64,000 nucleotides of DNA from positions 186,001-250,000 of the forward strand of contig NZ_JAHUWN010000001.1 in the NCBI RefSeq assembly GCF_019219025.1, written 5' to 3'. The position numbers were made by a program, and so were the translations under genes. This document shows positions 28,307 to 36,446 of this stretch, in pieces. Each line of letters begins with the position of its first letter. The stretch's first letter is position 1. Below the pieces are notes generated by a model. That model did not search any database. It was given only the letters and a program-made list of their open reading frames with translations, and was not told the DNA's origin. The DNA is from Bacillus sp. sid0103. Its GTDB lineage: Bacteria; Bacillota; Bacilli; Bacillales_B; DSM-18226.

Positions 28307-29644
28307 TTAATTCACTAATTTTTTTGTTAAAAAGCCTGTGTTGTACGAACCGTTTTGAAAGTCATTACTTGCCAATATATTTAGAAAGAGTGGAACATTC
28401 GTTTTAATTCCTTCAATTTTGACATCATTGAAGAAGCGAACAGCCTCTTTTAATGCATGTTCACGAGTTTCATGATGAATAATGATTTTGGCAATCATTG
28501 GATCATAGAACGGCGTAACTGTCCCGCCTTCTTCATAACCTGAATCAATCCTAACTCCCGCTTGGTCATTCCACTTAAGAGTACTGATTTTACCTGGTGA
28601 CGGTAAAAAGCGGACAGAGTCTTCAGCATACACCCTAAATTCAATCGCGTGACCCGACAAAGTGATATCATCCTGGAGCAAAGGTAAACGTCCCCCTCGA
28701 GCAATGAGGATTTGCCATTTAACAAGATCGAGACCAGTTATCATTTCGGTCACAGGATGTTCCACCTGAAGACGCGTATTCATTTCTAAAAAATAGAAAT
28801 TTTCGTTCTCATCTACAATAAATTCAATGGTCCCAGCATTTGAATAATTAACAGCACTTGCTGCTTTTACAGCTGTTTGAAGCATTTTCTGACGAGCTTT
28901 ATCAGATAATATAGGTGATGGAGATTCCTCAATTACCTTTTGATGTCTTCTTTGAATGGAACAATTTCTTTCGAACAGGTGGATGATATTTCCATGATTA
29001 TCTCCAAACACTTGGACTTCAATGTGTCTAGCATCTTTGATATATTTCTCGATAAAGACTTCATCTGAGCCAAAATAGGCCAATGCTCTCGCTTTTGTCT
29101 GGGCAAAAGACTTAACGAGCGCTTGTTCATTTTCACAATATACCATTCCAATCCCGCCGCCTCCTCCGCTCGCCTTAAGCATGACAGGGTAGCCGATTGA
29201 TTGTGCAAGTACGCATGCTTCCTCACTGCTGGTTAATCCACAACCACTTCCGGGAACCACGGGTACACCAGCTTGCTCCATCGTTTGACGAGATACCACT
29301 TTATCACCCATTAATTCAATAGTTGAAGGGTTAGGTCCGATAAAAATAATGCCTTCCTCGATGGCCCGTTTAGCAAAACCAGTATTTTCAGATAAAAAGC
29401 CATAACCAGGGTGAATTGCATCTACTTTCTCTCGTTTCGCTATCTCTAAAATTTTATCAACTTGCAAATATGATTTGTTAACGGGAGGTTCCCCTACACA
29501 GAAAGCCATCGTTGCTGCTTTTACAAAGGGCATTTCCCTATCAGCTTCAGAATAAATAGCAATTGTTTCAATCTCCATCTCCTGACAGGTTCGAATAATC
29601 CGAAGGGCTATTTCTCCACGATTGGCAATTAAAATTTTTTGCAC
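28307..29644 (-). CDS. Biotin carboxylase subunit (AccC-like)
   Basis: 445 residues; ATP-grasp biotin carboxylase. N-terminal KILIANRGEIALRIIRTC, HPGYGFLSEN (about 74-83), glycine-rich ATP loop KASGGGGGIGM (about 158-168), EKYIKDARHIEVQV, and the catalytic EMNTRLQVEHPVTE (about 285-298). Starts at GTG with AAAGGGG upstream. It heads the three-gene acyl-CoA carboxylase operon. This is a paralogue of housekeeping AccC; the linked single-chain carboxyltransferase argues for a catabolic or branched-chain role. Confidence 0.92.
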   Translation of the reverse strand: MQKILIANRGEIALRIIRTCQEMEIETIAIYSEADREMPFVKAATMAFCVGEPPVNKSYLQVDKILEIAKREKVDAIHPGYGFLSENTGFAKRAIEEGIIFIGPNPSTIELMGDKVVSRQTMEQAGVPVVPGSGCGLTSSEEACVLAQSIGYPVMLKASGGGGGIGMVYCENEQALVKSFAQTKARALAYFGSDEVFIEKYIKDARHIEVQVFGDNHGNIIHLFERNCSIQRRHQKVIEESPSPILSDKARQKMLQTAVKAASAVNYSNAGTIEFIVDENENFYFLEMNTRLQVEHPVTEMITGLDLVKWQILIARGGRLPLLQDDITLSGHAIEFRVYAEDSVRFLPSPGKISTLKWNDQAGVRIDSGYEEGGTVTPFYDPMIAKIIIHHETREHALKEAVRFFNDVKIEGIKTNVPLFLNILASNDFQNGSYNTGFLTKKLVN

Positions 29645-29721
29645 TTTTTTTCCCCTTTCGTACCCCTTTTATTCCACCATTTATATGTTTCTACATCATT
29701 CTCCGAATTTCCTGCTTTTTA

Positions 29722-29735
29722 TGAAAACGCTTCCT
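29722..29735. promoter_or_regulatory. Candidate CcpA cre site
   Basis: TGAAAACGCTTCCT fits the cre consensus (TGWAANCGNTNWCA) at 12 of 14 positions. It is in the divergent region between the acyl-CoA carboxylase operon and ylbP, which suggests carbon catabolite control of the former. Confidence 0.4.
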
Positions 29736-29769
29736 CAACTTATTTGAAGAATTTTTTAAGTTTTTGTTA

Positions 29770-29788
29770 TATAATGAGAATGATTCAT
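29770..29788 (+). promoter_or_regulatory. Possible -10 box of ylbP overlapped by a Fur-like sequence
   Basis: TATAAT at 29770-29775 lies about 105 bases before ylbP. The overlapping ATAATGAGAATGATT agrees with the 19-bp Fur box at 13 positions. No good -35 at 17 bp; AT-rich background makes this weak. Confidence 0.25.
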
Positions 29789-29878
29789 TTGAATAATGCA
29801 AAAATTATTTCATTTCATGTTATTCAAGTGCAAATGAATATATACAAGATTATCAGTTATCATATTAGGAGGTCGACT

Positions 29879-30352
29879 ATGTCAGCAAAAGTGGAAAGAC
29901 TTAAAGTAAATTTTAAAACACTAGAAGAATTTAAAAAATTTAAACAATATGGGATTCAAGAACTATCCATGATTGAGGATCTTGAAGCAAATATGGTTGA
30001 TAACGATAGCGACTCACCATTTTACGGAATTTATTTTGGGGACACATTAGTAGCAAGAATGAGTTTATATCAAATTGACGCAAAATTTGACCGCTATTTC
30101 TATCCACCACAAAACTACTTAGAGTTATGGAAACTTGAGGTATTACCTGGTTACCAAGGTAAGGGGTTTGGTAAGGCGCTTGTAGAATTTGCGAAAAACT
30201 TTGGTCTGCCGATTAAGACGAATCCAAGAGTACATTCAAGTGCTTTTTGGGAAAAAATGGACTTTACTAAAGTAGAATACGAAATGGAGCGAGACCGTGG
30301 TGAAAATCCACTAGTTTGGTATCCTTCAGGCGTTGAGGCACAACAACATTAA
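29879..30352 (+). CDS. ylbP: GNAT-family N-acetyltransferase YlbP
   Basis: 157 residues. GNAT fold with acetyl-CoA-binding motif A LEVLPGYQGKGFGKALVEFAK (about 84-103, R/Q-x-x-G-x-G/A present as Q-G-K-G-F-G). Acetyl acceptor unknown. I start at the ATG at 29879, preceded by a strong AGGAGG; an in-frame ATG at 29639 would run back through the divergent promoter region. Conserved between ylbO and ylbQ in bacilli. Confidence 0.9.
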   Translation: MSAKVERLKVNFKTLEEFKKFKQYGIQELSMIEDLEANMVDNDSDSPFYGIYFGDTLVARMSLYQIDAKFDRYFYPPQNYLELWKLEVLPGYQGKGFGKALVEFAKNFGLPIKTNPRVHSSAFWEKMDFTKVEYEMERDRGENPLVWYPSGVEAQQH

Positions 30353-30360
30353 TGGAATGC

Positions 30361-30389
30361 AAAAAAGCGGACATTTTGGTCCGCTTTTT
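30361..30389. terminator. Bidirectional terminator between ylbP and ylbO
   Basis: AAAGCGGAC and GTCCGCTTT form a 9-bp stem flanked by A and T tracts on both sides, serving the converging genes. Confidence 0.9.
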
Positions 30390-31019
30390 CTATTTCTCTA
30401 CTCTTTCAAGGTTACCATTTTTGTCCATTTGGAACTTCACTTTTTGCTGGCGGTCCTCGTCCTGAAGGACAACCATTTTCCGAGCTCTTTCCATAATTTC
30501 AATTAATGAACGATAATCCTCTTCGATTGCTTTTAAATTTTTTGATAATCTTTCATTTTCTGCAGCCAAATAGTACGCCTTCTTTTCCAACTCTTTAATT
30601 TTTTCATTAGACTTTTTACGTTCTGCTTCAATATTGGATGAGGCTAGAGCTTTTTGTTGAAGTCCTTCCAAAAAATGAATGACCGTCGAAAATGTAATGG
30701 TGCTTCCTTGCTCATTTACCGGAGGGGTTGGAACCACTTCTACTTTAACAGGTTCTTCAATCGTTTCTACTTCATTCGAGACTGGCTGTTTTTTCAACTC
30801 TTTACGCTGCTTTTTAGCAAGCTCGATCCCCGTTTTATACTGTTTTCTTACAAATGAATTCCAACGAAAGCCACAGGCTGCTGAAGTACGTGAGAGTTGC
30901 TTCCCTACTTCCTCGAATGCTTGCAGTTGTGTCCCGCCTTCCCGGATGTGTCGTAACACAACCTCAGCAAGCAACAAGTCTTCATCTTGGGACCATGCAT
31001 CTTGTCGAGTTGGTGACAT
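30390..31019 (-). CDS. ylbO: RsfA-family transcriptional regulator YlbO
   Basis: 209 residues. An N-terminal Myb/SANT-like domain (TRQDAWSQDEDLLLAEVVLRH, about 4-25; RTSAACGFRWNSFVRKQY, about 48-65) is typical of RsfA-type prespore regulators. A Pro/Val linker and a long coiled coil (about 125-195) follow. RsfA of B. subtilis tunes sigma-F genes; YlbO is its paralogue. Strong TAGGAGG before the ATG. Confidence 0.88.
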   Translation of the reverse strand: MSPTRQDAWSQDEDLLLAEVVLRHIREGGTQLQAFEEVGKQLSRTSAACGFRWNSFVRKQYKTGIELAKKQRKELKKQPVSNEVETIEEPVKVEVVPTPPVNEQGSTITFSTVIHFLEGLQQKALASSNIEAERKKSNEKIKELEKKAYYLAAENERLSKNLKAIEEDYRSLIEIMERARKMVVLQDEDRQQKVKFQMDKNGNLERVEK

Positions 31020-31100
31020 TAGTCATCCCTCCTAGTGTTTTTATAATACATATGCATCTACTAGAAAAGATAGACTTAATCAAGCGCGGTGATTTCATCT

Positions 31101-31862
31101 TTATTCTTGTTTTTTACGTATAAAAGCATTTACATAGTCATGATGTTTATCACTTTCCCAAAGTATGGAGCAATTTCTTACTTCTTCTTCTATTCTTTCA
31201 CGCAGTTTTGTTTCTTCCCACTTTCTAACCCAAATCCTTTTATAGGATTTTAACACACTAAGATCGGTAGTCAGCATCGACCCAAGGTAAGATTCACAAG
31301 CCTGAAGAGAGTCACCGGTATATAAAGAGTTAATAAACCCAATTTCTTTTAAATATGATACTGTTTGCAGGTCAGCTTCCATTAACAGCTTCATTCCACT
31401 TGCGTCTGAGAGCTTTTCTGCTAAAATTGAACCTCCGCCCCAGCCTGTTGTTATTGCTTGTTTCCCTTGAACAAACCCTGCTTTTATCCCATCACGTGCT
31501 AGGCGATAATCACATGCCGCAGCAAGCTCACAACCGCCGCCTATTACTGTTCCATTTATTAAAGCAATTGTCGGAATAGGCAGGGTAAGAAGGGAATAAA
31601 GGATATTTGCCATTTTAGAGAGCATCCCGTACGCTTCTTCCTTCGTGCGAAGATGGTGAAAAACAGATAAATCTCCTCCTGAACAAAATGCTCGATCGTC
31701 TTCTCCGGTAATGACAAGGGCCTTAATATCAGGTTGAGAAGATCTTTGTATCGCTTCAGCTAATCCTTCCATAACGTCAAAGTTAATAGCATTCCTTTTT
31801 TCACTTCTAGTAATCGTAAATAATAAATAACCCATTTCCCGTTTTTCGATGGAGTATGCCAA
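31101..31862 (-). CDS. Enoyl-CoA hydratase/isomerase (crotonase) family protein
   Basis: 253 residues with the crotonase fold: EKRNAINFDVMEGL (about 20-33), oxyanion-hole CSGGDL (about 60-65) and GGGCELAAACDYRLA (about 108-122). The first catalytic Glu (in GCELA) is kept. At the place of the second Glu (P-E-I/L in true hydratases) the protein reads VQGKQAITTGWGGG, with Lys instead, so ordinary hydratase chemistry is doubtful. Starts at TTG. Lies between ylbO and rpmF; no clear partner gene. Confidence 0.8.
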   Translation of the reverse strand: MAYSIEKREMGYLLFTITRSEKRNAINFDVMEGLAEAIQRSSQPDIKALVITGEDDRAFCSGGDLSVFHHLRTKEEAYGMLSKMANILYSLLTLPIPTIALINGTVIGGGCELAAACDYRLARDGIKAGFVQGKQAITTGWGGGSILAEKLSDASGMKLLMEADLQTVSYLKEIGFINSLYTGDSLQACESYLGSMLTTDLSVLKSYKRIWVRKWEETKLRERIEEEVRNCSILWESDKHHDYVNAFIRKKQE

Positions 31863-31926
31863 CCTTTGTCACGTCCTTTCTTTGATAACGATTTCATTTA
31901 CGCTGTTATAAGTATGTATAATTTCT

Positions 31927-31975
31927 AGGCTCTGTCAAACTAGTAAGTTAATTTCCGCTCCAGGTGCTTCAATCA
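31927..31975. repeat. Truncated copy of the GGCTCTG-type element
   Basis: GGCTCTGTCAAAC followed by GTTAATTTCCGCTCCAGGTGCTT matches one end of the elements at 33074 and 23197. The other end is lost. It fills much of the 195-base gap between the crotonase gene and rpmF. Confidence 0.6.
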
Positions 31976-32011
31976 ACTTAGTGGAAAATCAGTAAATTTC
32001 AAAAAACGACA

Positions 32012-32042
32012 AAAGCACAAGGGTTATTAACCCTTGTGCTTT
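32012..32042 (-). terminator. Terminator after rpmF
   Basis: Fourteen-bp perfect stem AAAGCACAAGGGTT/AACCCTTGTGCTTT, followed by TTGTCG and then TTTTTT on the minus strand. Confidence 0.75.
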
Positions 32043-32057
32043 CTATCTTATCGAAAA

Positions 32058-32231
32058 TTAGTCGTTTACTACGTCTTTTCCCTTGTATGTTCCGCAAGCT
32101 TTACATACGCGGTGTGAAAGTTTCATTTCACCACAGTTTGGGCAGCTTACCATACCAGGTACGTTTAATTTAAAATGAGTACGACGTTTTCTTTTTGCAG
32201 TTTTAGAAGTCCTTCTAAAAGGTACAGCCAT
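32058..32231 (-). CDS. rpmF: 50S ribosomal protein L32
   Basis: 57 residues, begins [11 protein letters not shown]. Zinc-ribbon form with CPNC (about 30-33) and CKAC (about 43-46), i.e. the zinc-binding type rather than the Cys-less one. AAGGAGGTGG before the ATG at 32231; a GTG nine bases earlier overlaps that site. Second gene of the ylbN-rpmF operon. Confidence 0.97.
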   Translation of the reverse strand: MAVPFRRTSKTAKRKRRTHFKLNVPGMVSCPNCGEMKLSHRVCKACGTYKGKDVVND

Positions 32232-32314
32232 TCTTCCCACCTCCTTAAAGAGTATTAAGAAAGTAATGAAGGCCAGGAATGCTGGGTCTTCACTTTGCTT
32301 CTTAGATTTGTCGA

Positions 32315-32842
32315 TTATGATTCGGAAGAAGAATTGTTTTCATCAAAAAACTTTGCGAGACCTGCAAGTCTCGGATCAATTTTTTTAGATTGATCTTCTT
32401 CATGAACAACTTCCCAATCCTTGCCAGACTGTGGAGCAGCATCTTCACGATTAACATCTTCACAAAAAACTTGCATTGGTATCTCAAGTAAAAGAATTTC
32501 TCGAAGGATTGGTATGACATCAACCACTTCACCTTTCACTTGATATGCTTCCTCTTCAGTTTCATAAACAGAACCTTGTAAGAGGAACGTTTCAGTTGTT
32601 TCAACATTAATTGGAAGTTTCACATCCACTAAAGTACGAGAACATGGAAGTATTAAGTAACCTTCAATTTTTAAATGGAATGTTACTTTCGTTGAATCGA
32701 TATCTCCCCGACCAGTAATATGCATCGGAGAAACTTCTCGAATGGTGGGATCGTCTTGTTTGATCTCATCCATACGAACTATCTCATCAATCATAAATTC
32801 CTTGTTTCGATATTTTTGTAATTGACTTAATGTCCATTTCAA
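32315..32842 (-). CDS. ylbN: YceD/DUF177 family protein YlbN
   Basis: About 175 residues of the DUF177 (YceD) family, nearly always directly before rpmF and thought to act in 23S rRNA or large-subunit maturation. Conserved core: [21 protein letters not shown] (about 64-84), and an acidic C-terminus ([11 protein letters not shown]). The TTG at 32842 is preferred over GTG at 32851 because GGGGTG lies six bases before it. Driven by a perfect-consensus promoter. Confidence 0.88.
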   Translation of the reverse strand: MKWTLSQLQKYRNKEFMIDEIVRMDEIKQDDPTIREVSPMHITGRGDIDSTKVTFHLKIEGYLILPCSRTLVDVKLPINVETTETFLLQGSVYETEEEAYQVKGEVVDVIPILREILLLEIPMQVFCEDVNREDAAPQSGKDWEVVHEEDQSKKIDPRLAGLAKFFDENNSSSES

Positions 32843-32869
32843 TTGAATCACCCCAAGGCAACAAAGGTA

Positions 32870-32898
32870 ATTATAGCCTTCGATAAATTTTTTGTCAA
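32870..32898 (-). promoter_or_regulatory. Consensus sigma-A promoter of ylbN-rpmF
   Basis: On the minus strand TTGACA (32898-32893), 17 bases, TATAAT (32875-32870): an exact match to the vegetative consensus, about 20 bases before the ylbN start once the transcription start is allowed for. Confidence 0.92.
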
Positions 32899-33015
32899 TG
32901 TTTTTTCTTTACACCTCGTCAGATGATTTAAAAAGGCAAAACGATCTTATCTGTTTCTATACTAGTTTAACCAGATAAGCTTTTTGCAAACACCCTTAAT
33001 ATATTACCATATTAT

Positions 33016-33046
33016 TTGATTGGTTTCCTTAGAATTTTGCTATAAT
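33016..33046 (+). promoter_or_regulatory. Sigma-A promoter of tmcAL with extended -10
   Basis: TGCTATAAT (33038-33046) is an extended -10; TTGATT lies 19 bases upstream of TATAAT. The predicted transcript would pass through the element at 33074 before reaching tmcAL. Confidence 0.6.
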
Positions 33047-33065
33047 GAATAGAAAAGCGTTTTTT

Positions 33066-33144
33066 TAGGTTATGGCTCTGTTAAACTTTCTGTTGATTTC
33101 CGCTCCAAAAAATCAATAATGAGCTTTAACAGAGCCTATGTTAT
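33066..33144. mobile_element. 63-bp inverted-repeat element in the tmcAL leader
   Basis: Positions 33074-33136 carry perfect 12-bp terminal inverted repeats (GGCTCTGTTAAA and TTTAACAGAGCC). Flanks TAGGTTAT and TATGTTAT agree at 7 of 8 positions. The inside (GTTGATTTCCGCTCC) is one end of the longer elements, so it is an internal deletion derivative. It lies between the promoter and the ribosome site of tmcAL. Confidence 0.7.
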
Positions 33145-33157
33145 AAGGAGAGAAGAA

Positions 33158-34372
33158 ATGAAAGCTGTTGGATTAATTGTAGAATACAATCCTTTTCATA
33201 ATGGACATGCCTACCATTTACAGGCATCAAAGGATGCAGCAGAGGCCGATGTTGTTATCGCAGTAATGAGCGGTAACTTTTTACAACGCGGAGAACCTGC
33301 ACTTGTATCCAAGTGGCAGCGGACGAAAATGGCATTGCTAAATGGCGTAGATATTGTTTTTGAACTTCCTTATGCCTACGCCACTCAAAAAGCGGAAACC
33401 TTTGCCTATGGCGCCGTGTCAATTTTGGATGCAGCAGGCATTAATTGCCTCTGTTTTGGGAGCGAGAGTGGAGACATAACGTCTTTCCTTCAAACAATCG
33501 ATTACTTGGAAGGGAAGCAACGGCAATTTAATGAAAACATTAAACAATACATAGGCACAGGGGTCAGTTATCCAAAAGCCATATCTCTTGCATTTGGGCA
33601 ATTACCAGATTCGGAAAAGTATTTGGATTTAGCTAAGCCGAATAATATACTTGGACTCGAATACATAAAAGCAATACAACATCAAAAGTCCGATATCATT
33701 CCAATGACGATTGCTCGAAAAAATGCGAACTATCATGATGAAGATTTTTCCTCTGCTACGATTGCAAGTGCAACAAGTATCCGGAAAGCTATCTTTACTC
33801 ACAGCAATGAAAAATCCGCTATGGACCAGTATGTACCCGAGCCGACGAAACAGTTGCTTAAAGAGTATCTAGAATCATATCAAGTATTTCACCAATGGGA
33901 AAATTATTGGAGTTATCTTCAATTTCGGTTACTGCACGCTAGGCCGGAAGAACTGAGGGAAATTTATGAAATGGAAGAGGGTCTTGAAAACAGACTTCTT
34001 TCTGCAGCTAGAGAGGCCAATAGTTTTCATGATTTTATGCAGCAAATTAAAACGAAACGGTATACTTGGACTAGGCTGCAAAGGCTATGTGTTCATATTT
34101 TAACAAATACAAAAAAAGCGGAAATGGCATTTATCTCAGAAAAAGCCTCTTACTTAAGACTTTTGGGCATGACCACAAAGGGAAGGGAATACTTAAATAA
34201 AACAAAATCTCACCTCAGTCTCCCGCTAATATCAAAACTTTCTTCTTTTACCGAAAAAGAGATTGACCTTGACATCCGGGCTTCACGGATTTATTCGCTT
34301 GGTATCCCTAGTCGTTTAAAAAACAAACTGATCCGTCAGGAATATGAGCAGCCGCCTATTTATATTCGATAA
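33158..34372 (+). CDS. tmcAL: tRNA(Met) cytidine acetate ligase TmcAL (YlbM)
   Basis: Uses acetate and ATP to make N4-acetylcytidine at the elongator tRNA-Met anticodon. 404 residues. Nucleotidyltransferase fold with the H-x-G-H motif in VEYNPFHNGHAYH (about 8-20), MSGNFLQRGEPA and SKWQRTKMAL (about 44-66). The ATG at 33158 follows AAGGAGAG; an upstream in-frame start lies within the transposon-like element and is rejected. Divergent from ylbN. Confidence 0.93.
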   Translation: MKAVGLIVEYNPFHNGHAYHLQASKDAAEADVVIAVMSGNFLQRGEPALVSKWQRTKMALLNGVDIVFELPYAYATQKAETFAYGAVSILDAAGINCLCFGSESGDITSFLQTIDYLEGKQRQFNENIKQYIGTGVSYPKAISLAFGQLPDSEKYLDLAKPNNILGLEYIKAIQHQKSDIIPMTIARKNANYHDEDFSSATIASATSIRKAIFTHSNEKSAMDQYVPEPTKQLLKEYLESYQVFHQWENYWSYLQFRLLHARPEELREIYEMEEGLENRLLSAAREANSFHDFMQQIKTKRYTWTRLQRLCVHILTNTKKAEMAFISEKASYLRLLGMTTKGREYLNKTKSHLSLPLISKLSSFTEKEIDLDIRASRIYSLGIPSRLKNKLIRQEYEQPPIYIR

Positions 34373-34374
34373 AT

Positions 34375-34406
34375 AAAAAAGATGATGCATGCGCACCATC
34401 TTTTTT
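34375..34406. terminator. Bidirectional terminator between tmcAL and ylbL
   Basis: AAAAAAGATG and CATCTTTTTT arms around a self-complementary TGCATGCGCA centre. Confidence 0.88.
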
Positions 34407-35424
34407 ATTTTTTCTTTAACTTTTCTAAATAACTAACAGCTTCGTCAAATGTATCGATTGGGACAATCTTCATTTTGGTGTTTATTTCACGGGCGGTCTT
34501 TACTGCATCCCGGTAGTTGGAATTCTTGATCCCTTTTTCATTAGGAGCTAAAAAGATTTCCGCACCTGCCTTGTCTGCTGCCACTATTTTTTGTTCAATT
34601 CCGCCAATCGGTCCAACTGTACCATCCACATCAATTGTTCCTGTTCCAGCAATCTGATAGCCCTTTGTCAAATCGCCTTCTGTCAGCTGGTTATAGATTT
34701 CTAAAGAAAACATGAACCCTGCAGACGGCCCGCCAATTTCATCAGTCCTTACCTTAACTTTAGGATCCACTATTATTTCTTTATCATCAACAAGAGAAAT
34801 CCCAATTCCAACCTTTTGCGGATCTTCTTTAAATGGCTGCAGTTTTAATGTCACAGTCTTTTTACTTTTGTTTCGTAAATATGAGAGTGTTACCTTTTCA
34901 CCGGCATGTTTCTTACTAACGTATTCAATGAATTTTTCCGAAGAAGGCAATTGTTTCCCATCTACTTTAAAAATACGGTCACCCGTGGAAAGTGCCCCAT
35001 CAGCAGGCATATTAGGAATTACCTGAACCACATAAATCCCCTTATATTTGTATTTAACCGGTAACCCCGCCTTTCGGTAAGCAACTTCGATGGCATTTAA
35101 TTTTGACCCTGCCATAAGGTGGAGTTGTCTGGCATTATACTCTTCCTCTGTTTCTGTTTTATTTAAAATCAAATCAAGTGGATAAAGCTCTTCATATTTT
35201 CTTATCTTTGCTTCTAAAAAGGAGTAAATATTCGCTCTGCCCATTCTAACCGTTGTCAGCATAAAATTCCCTTCGTCCCTATCACCGCCATCGACAGTGA
35301 TGATTGGTCCAAGTTCTTTTGCCATTCCTGGTTTCGAAACATAATAAGGCAATGAATAAAACATTCCACCAATTAAAATAATCGCTAATATGAGAGTTGA
35401 AGCTATATATATTTTTTTGAGCAT
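34405..35424 (-). CDS. ylbL: PDZ-Lon-like membrane serine protease YlbL (DdcP)
   Basis: 339 residues: one N-terminal membrane segment (about 5-25), a PDZ domain (VIPNMPADGALSTGDRIFKVDG, about 135-165) and a Lon-type protease domain. The Ser-Lys dyad is Ser234 (GGPSAGF) and Lys279 (GIEQKIVAA), the same numbers as in B. subtilis YlbL, which degrades the division inhibitor YneA to end the DNA-damage checkpoint. Start ATG 35424, seven bases after the ylbK stop, with GGAAGGGG within the end of ylbK. Confidence 0.93.
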   Translation of the reverse strand: MLKKIYIASTLILAIILIGGMFYSLPYYVSKPGMAKELGPIITVDGGDRDEGNFMLTTVRMGRANIYSFLEAKIRKYEELYPLDLILNKTETEEEYNARQLHLMAGSKLNAIEVAYRKAGLPVKYKYKGIYVVQVIPNMPADGALSTGDRIFKVDGKQLPSSEKFIEYVSKKHAGEKVTLSYLRNKSKKTVTLKLQPFKEDPQKVGIGISLVDDKEIIVDPKVKVRTDEIGGPSAGFMFSLEIYNQLTEGDLTKGYQIAGTGTIDVDGTVGPIGGIEQKIVAADKAGAEIFLAPNEKGIKNSNYRDAVKTAREINTKMKIVPIDTFDEAVSYLEKLKKK

Positions 35425-35431
35425 ACAATGT

Positions 35432-36211
35432 TTACCCCTTCCACTGTTCAATTACCGTTTTAATTTGTGTAAAATGTTTTATCGCTTCTTCCTCACCTAA
35501 GTTAATAATCTCCACTATATTTGTAAAGGCTCGTGAACTATAAAGTTCGACAGGAGGGCGAATCATCACATTAGCAGCAATTTCCCTATTGTTAATTATT
35601 TCGGCTTGCATTATGTCTATGCTCTGCATGATGACATCATAAATAGAGGTAATTTCAGCATTTCGCTTGACCCTGGAAACATCAACTGCAATAACGATAT
35701 CCGCGCCCATCTCTTTAGCGACAGAAACAGGAACGCGATCTGATACACCACCATCCACAAGGATTCTTCCATTGTATTTTTCCGGCACAAAAATACCTGG
35801 TATGGAGATGCTTGCTCGAACAGCATCTGCGACAGGGCCTGTTTTAAAAACCACCTTTTCCCCCGTCAATAAATCAGTTGCAACAATCCCAATTGGAATA
35901 GATAAATCTTCAATATTTTTCCCGTGGGTAAAGACCTTAATGAATTCTTTTACTTTCTTACCAGAGATAAAGCCCATTTTCGGAACCGTAAAGTCCAAAA
36001 AGTATTTCCTCTTAAATGCTGTAGATAATTTATATAACCGGTCCATATCAATCCCTGCACCGTAAAAACTTGCTACTAGTGCTCCCATGCTGCTGCCTGC
36101 AATCAGATGAATCGGTATTCCAGCGTCCTTTAATGCCTTAATGACACCTAAATGAGCAAACCCGCGTGCACCTCCCGAGCCAAGCGCCAAGCCTATTTTA
36201 GGGTGCTCCAT
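35432..36211 (-). CDS. ylbK: Patatin-like phospholipase family protein YlbK
   Basis: 259 residues. Patatin/RssA-type hydrolase: oxyanion GSGGARG (12-18), nucleophile elbow GSSMG (about 39-43) and the catalytic Asp in ILVDGGVSDRVP (about 150-161). Likely lipid acyl hydrolase; substrate unknown. AGGAGG before the ATG. Followed closely by ylbL in one transcript. Confidence 0.9.
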   Translation of the reverse strand: MEHPKIGLALGSGGARGFAHLGVIKALKDAGIPIHLIAGSSMGALVASFYGAGIDMDRLYKLSTAFKRKYFLDFTVPKMGFISGKKVKEFIKVFTHGKNIEDLSIPIGIVATDLLTGEKVVFKTGPVADAVRASISIPGIFVPEKYNGRILVDGGVSDRVPVSVAKEMGADIVIAVDVSRVKRNAEITSIYDVIMQSIDIMQAEIINNREIAANVMIRPPVELYSSRAFTNIVEIINLGEEEAIKHFTQIKTVIEQWKG

Positions 36212-36372
36212 AACTGTAGACCTCCTAAAAATACCAAATAGAATTATTTGATTTCCTCAATAGACGGACTTAACGAAGACCCTTCCCTACAAAAATGAAA
36301 TCTCGTTCAATCTTATGGTCTAAATAAACGTTCTATGAGTATATTTGTGTTATATGAGGACAAGTCAGGAAA

Positions 36373-36399
36373 GAATATTTCTTTATTCTAACATTCAAT
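36373..36399 (+). promoter_or_regulatory. Candidate sigma-E promoter of ylbJ
   Basis: GAATATT (36373-36379) and CATTCAAT (36392-36399) resemble the sigma-E -35 (ATATT) and -10 (CATAnAnT) elements; spacing (12) is about two bases short. ylbJ is sigma-E-controlled in B. subtilis. Confidence 0.35.
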
Positions 36400-36446
36400 T
36401 AATTGATTGCACAGTTCAACGATCCCCTTGGGAGGAGGTCCCTTCA

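Noticed and set aside
29639..29878. An 80-residue N-terminal extension of YlbP
   Set aside because: It spans the divergent promoter region and GNAT relatives start at MSAKVERLKV; the strong AGGAGG precedes 29879.
33119..33157. N-terminal extension of TmcAL starting in the inverted-repeat element
   Set aside because: The extension reads element sequence and lacks a ribosome site; AAGGAGAG points to the ATG at 33158.
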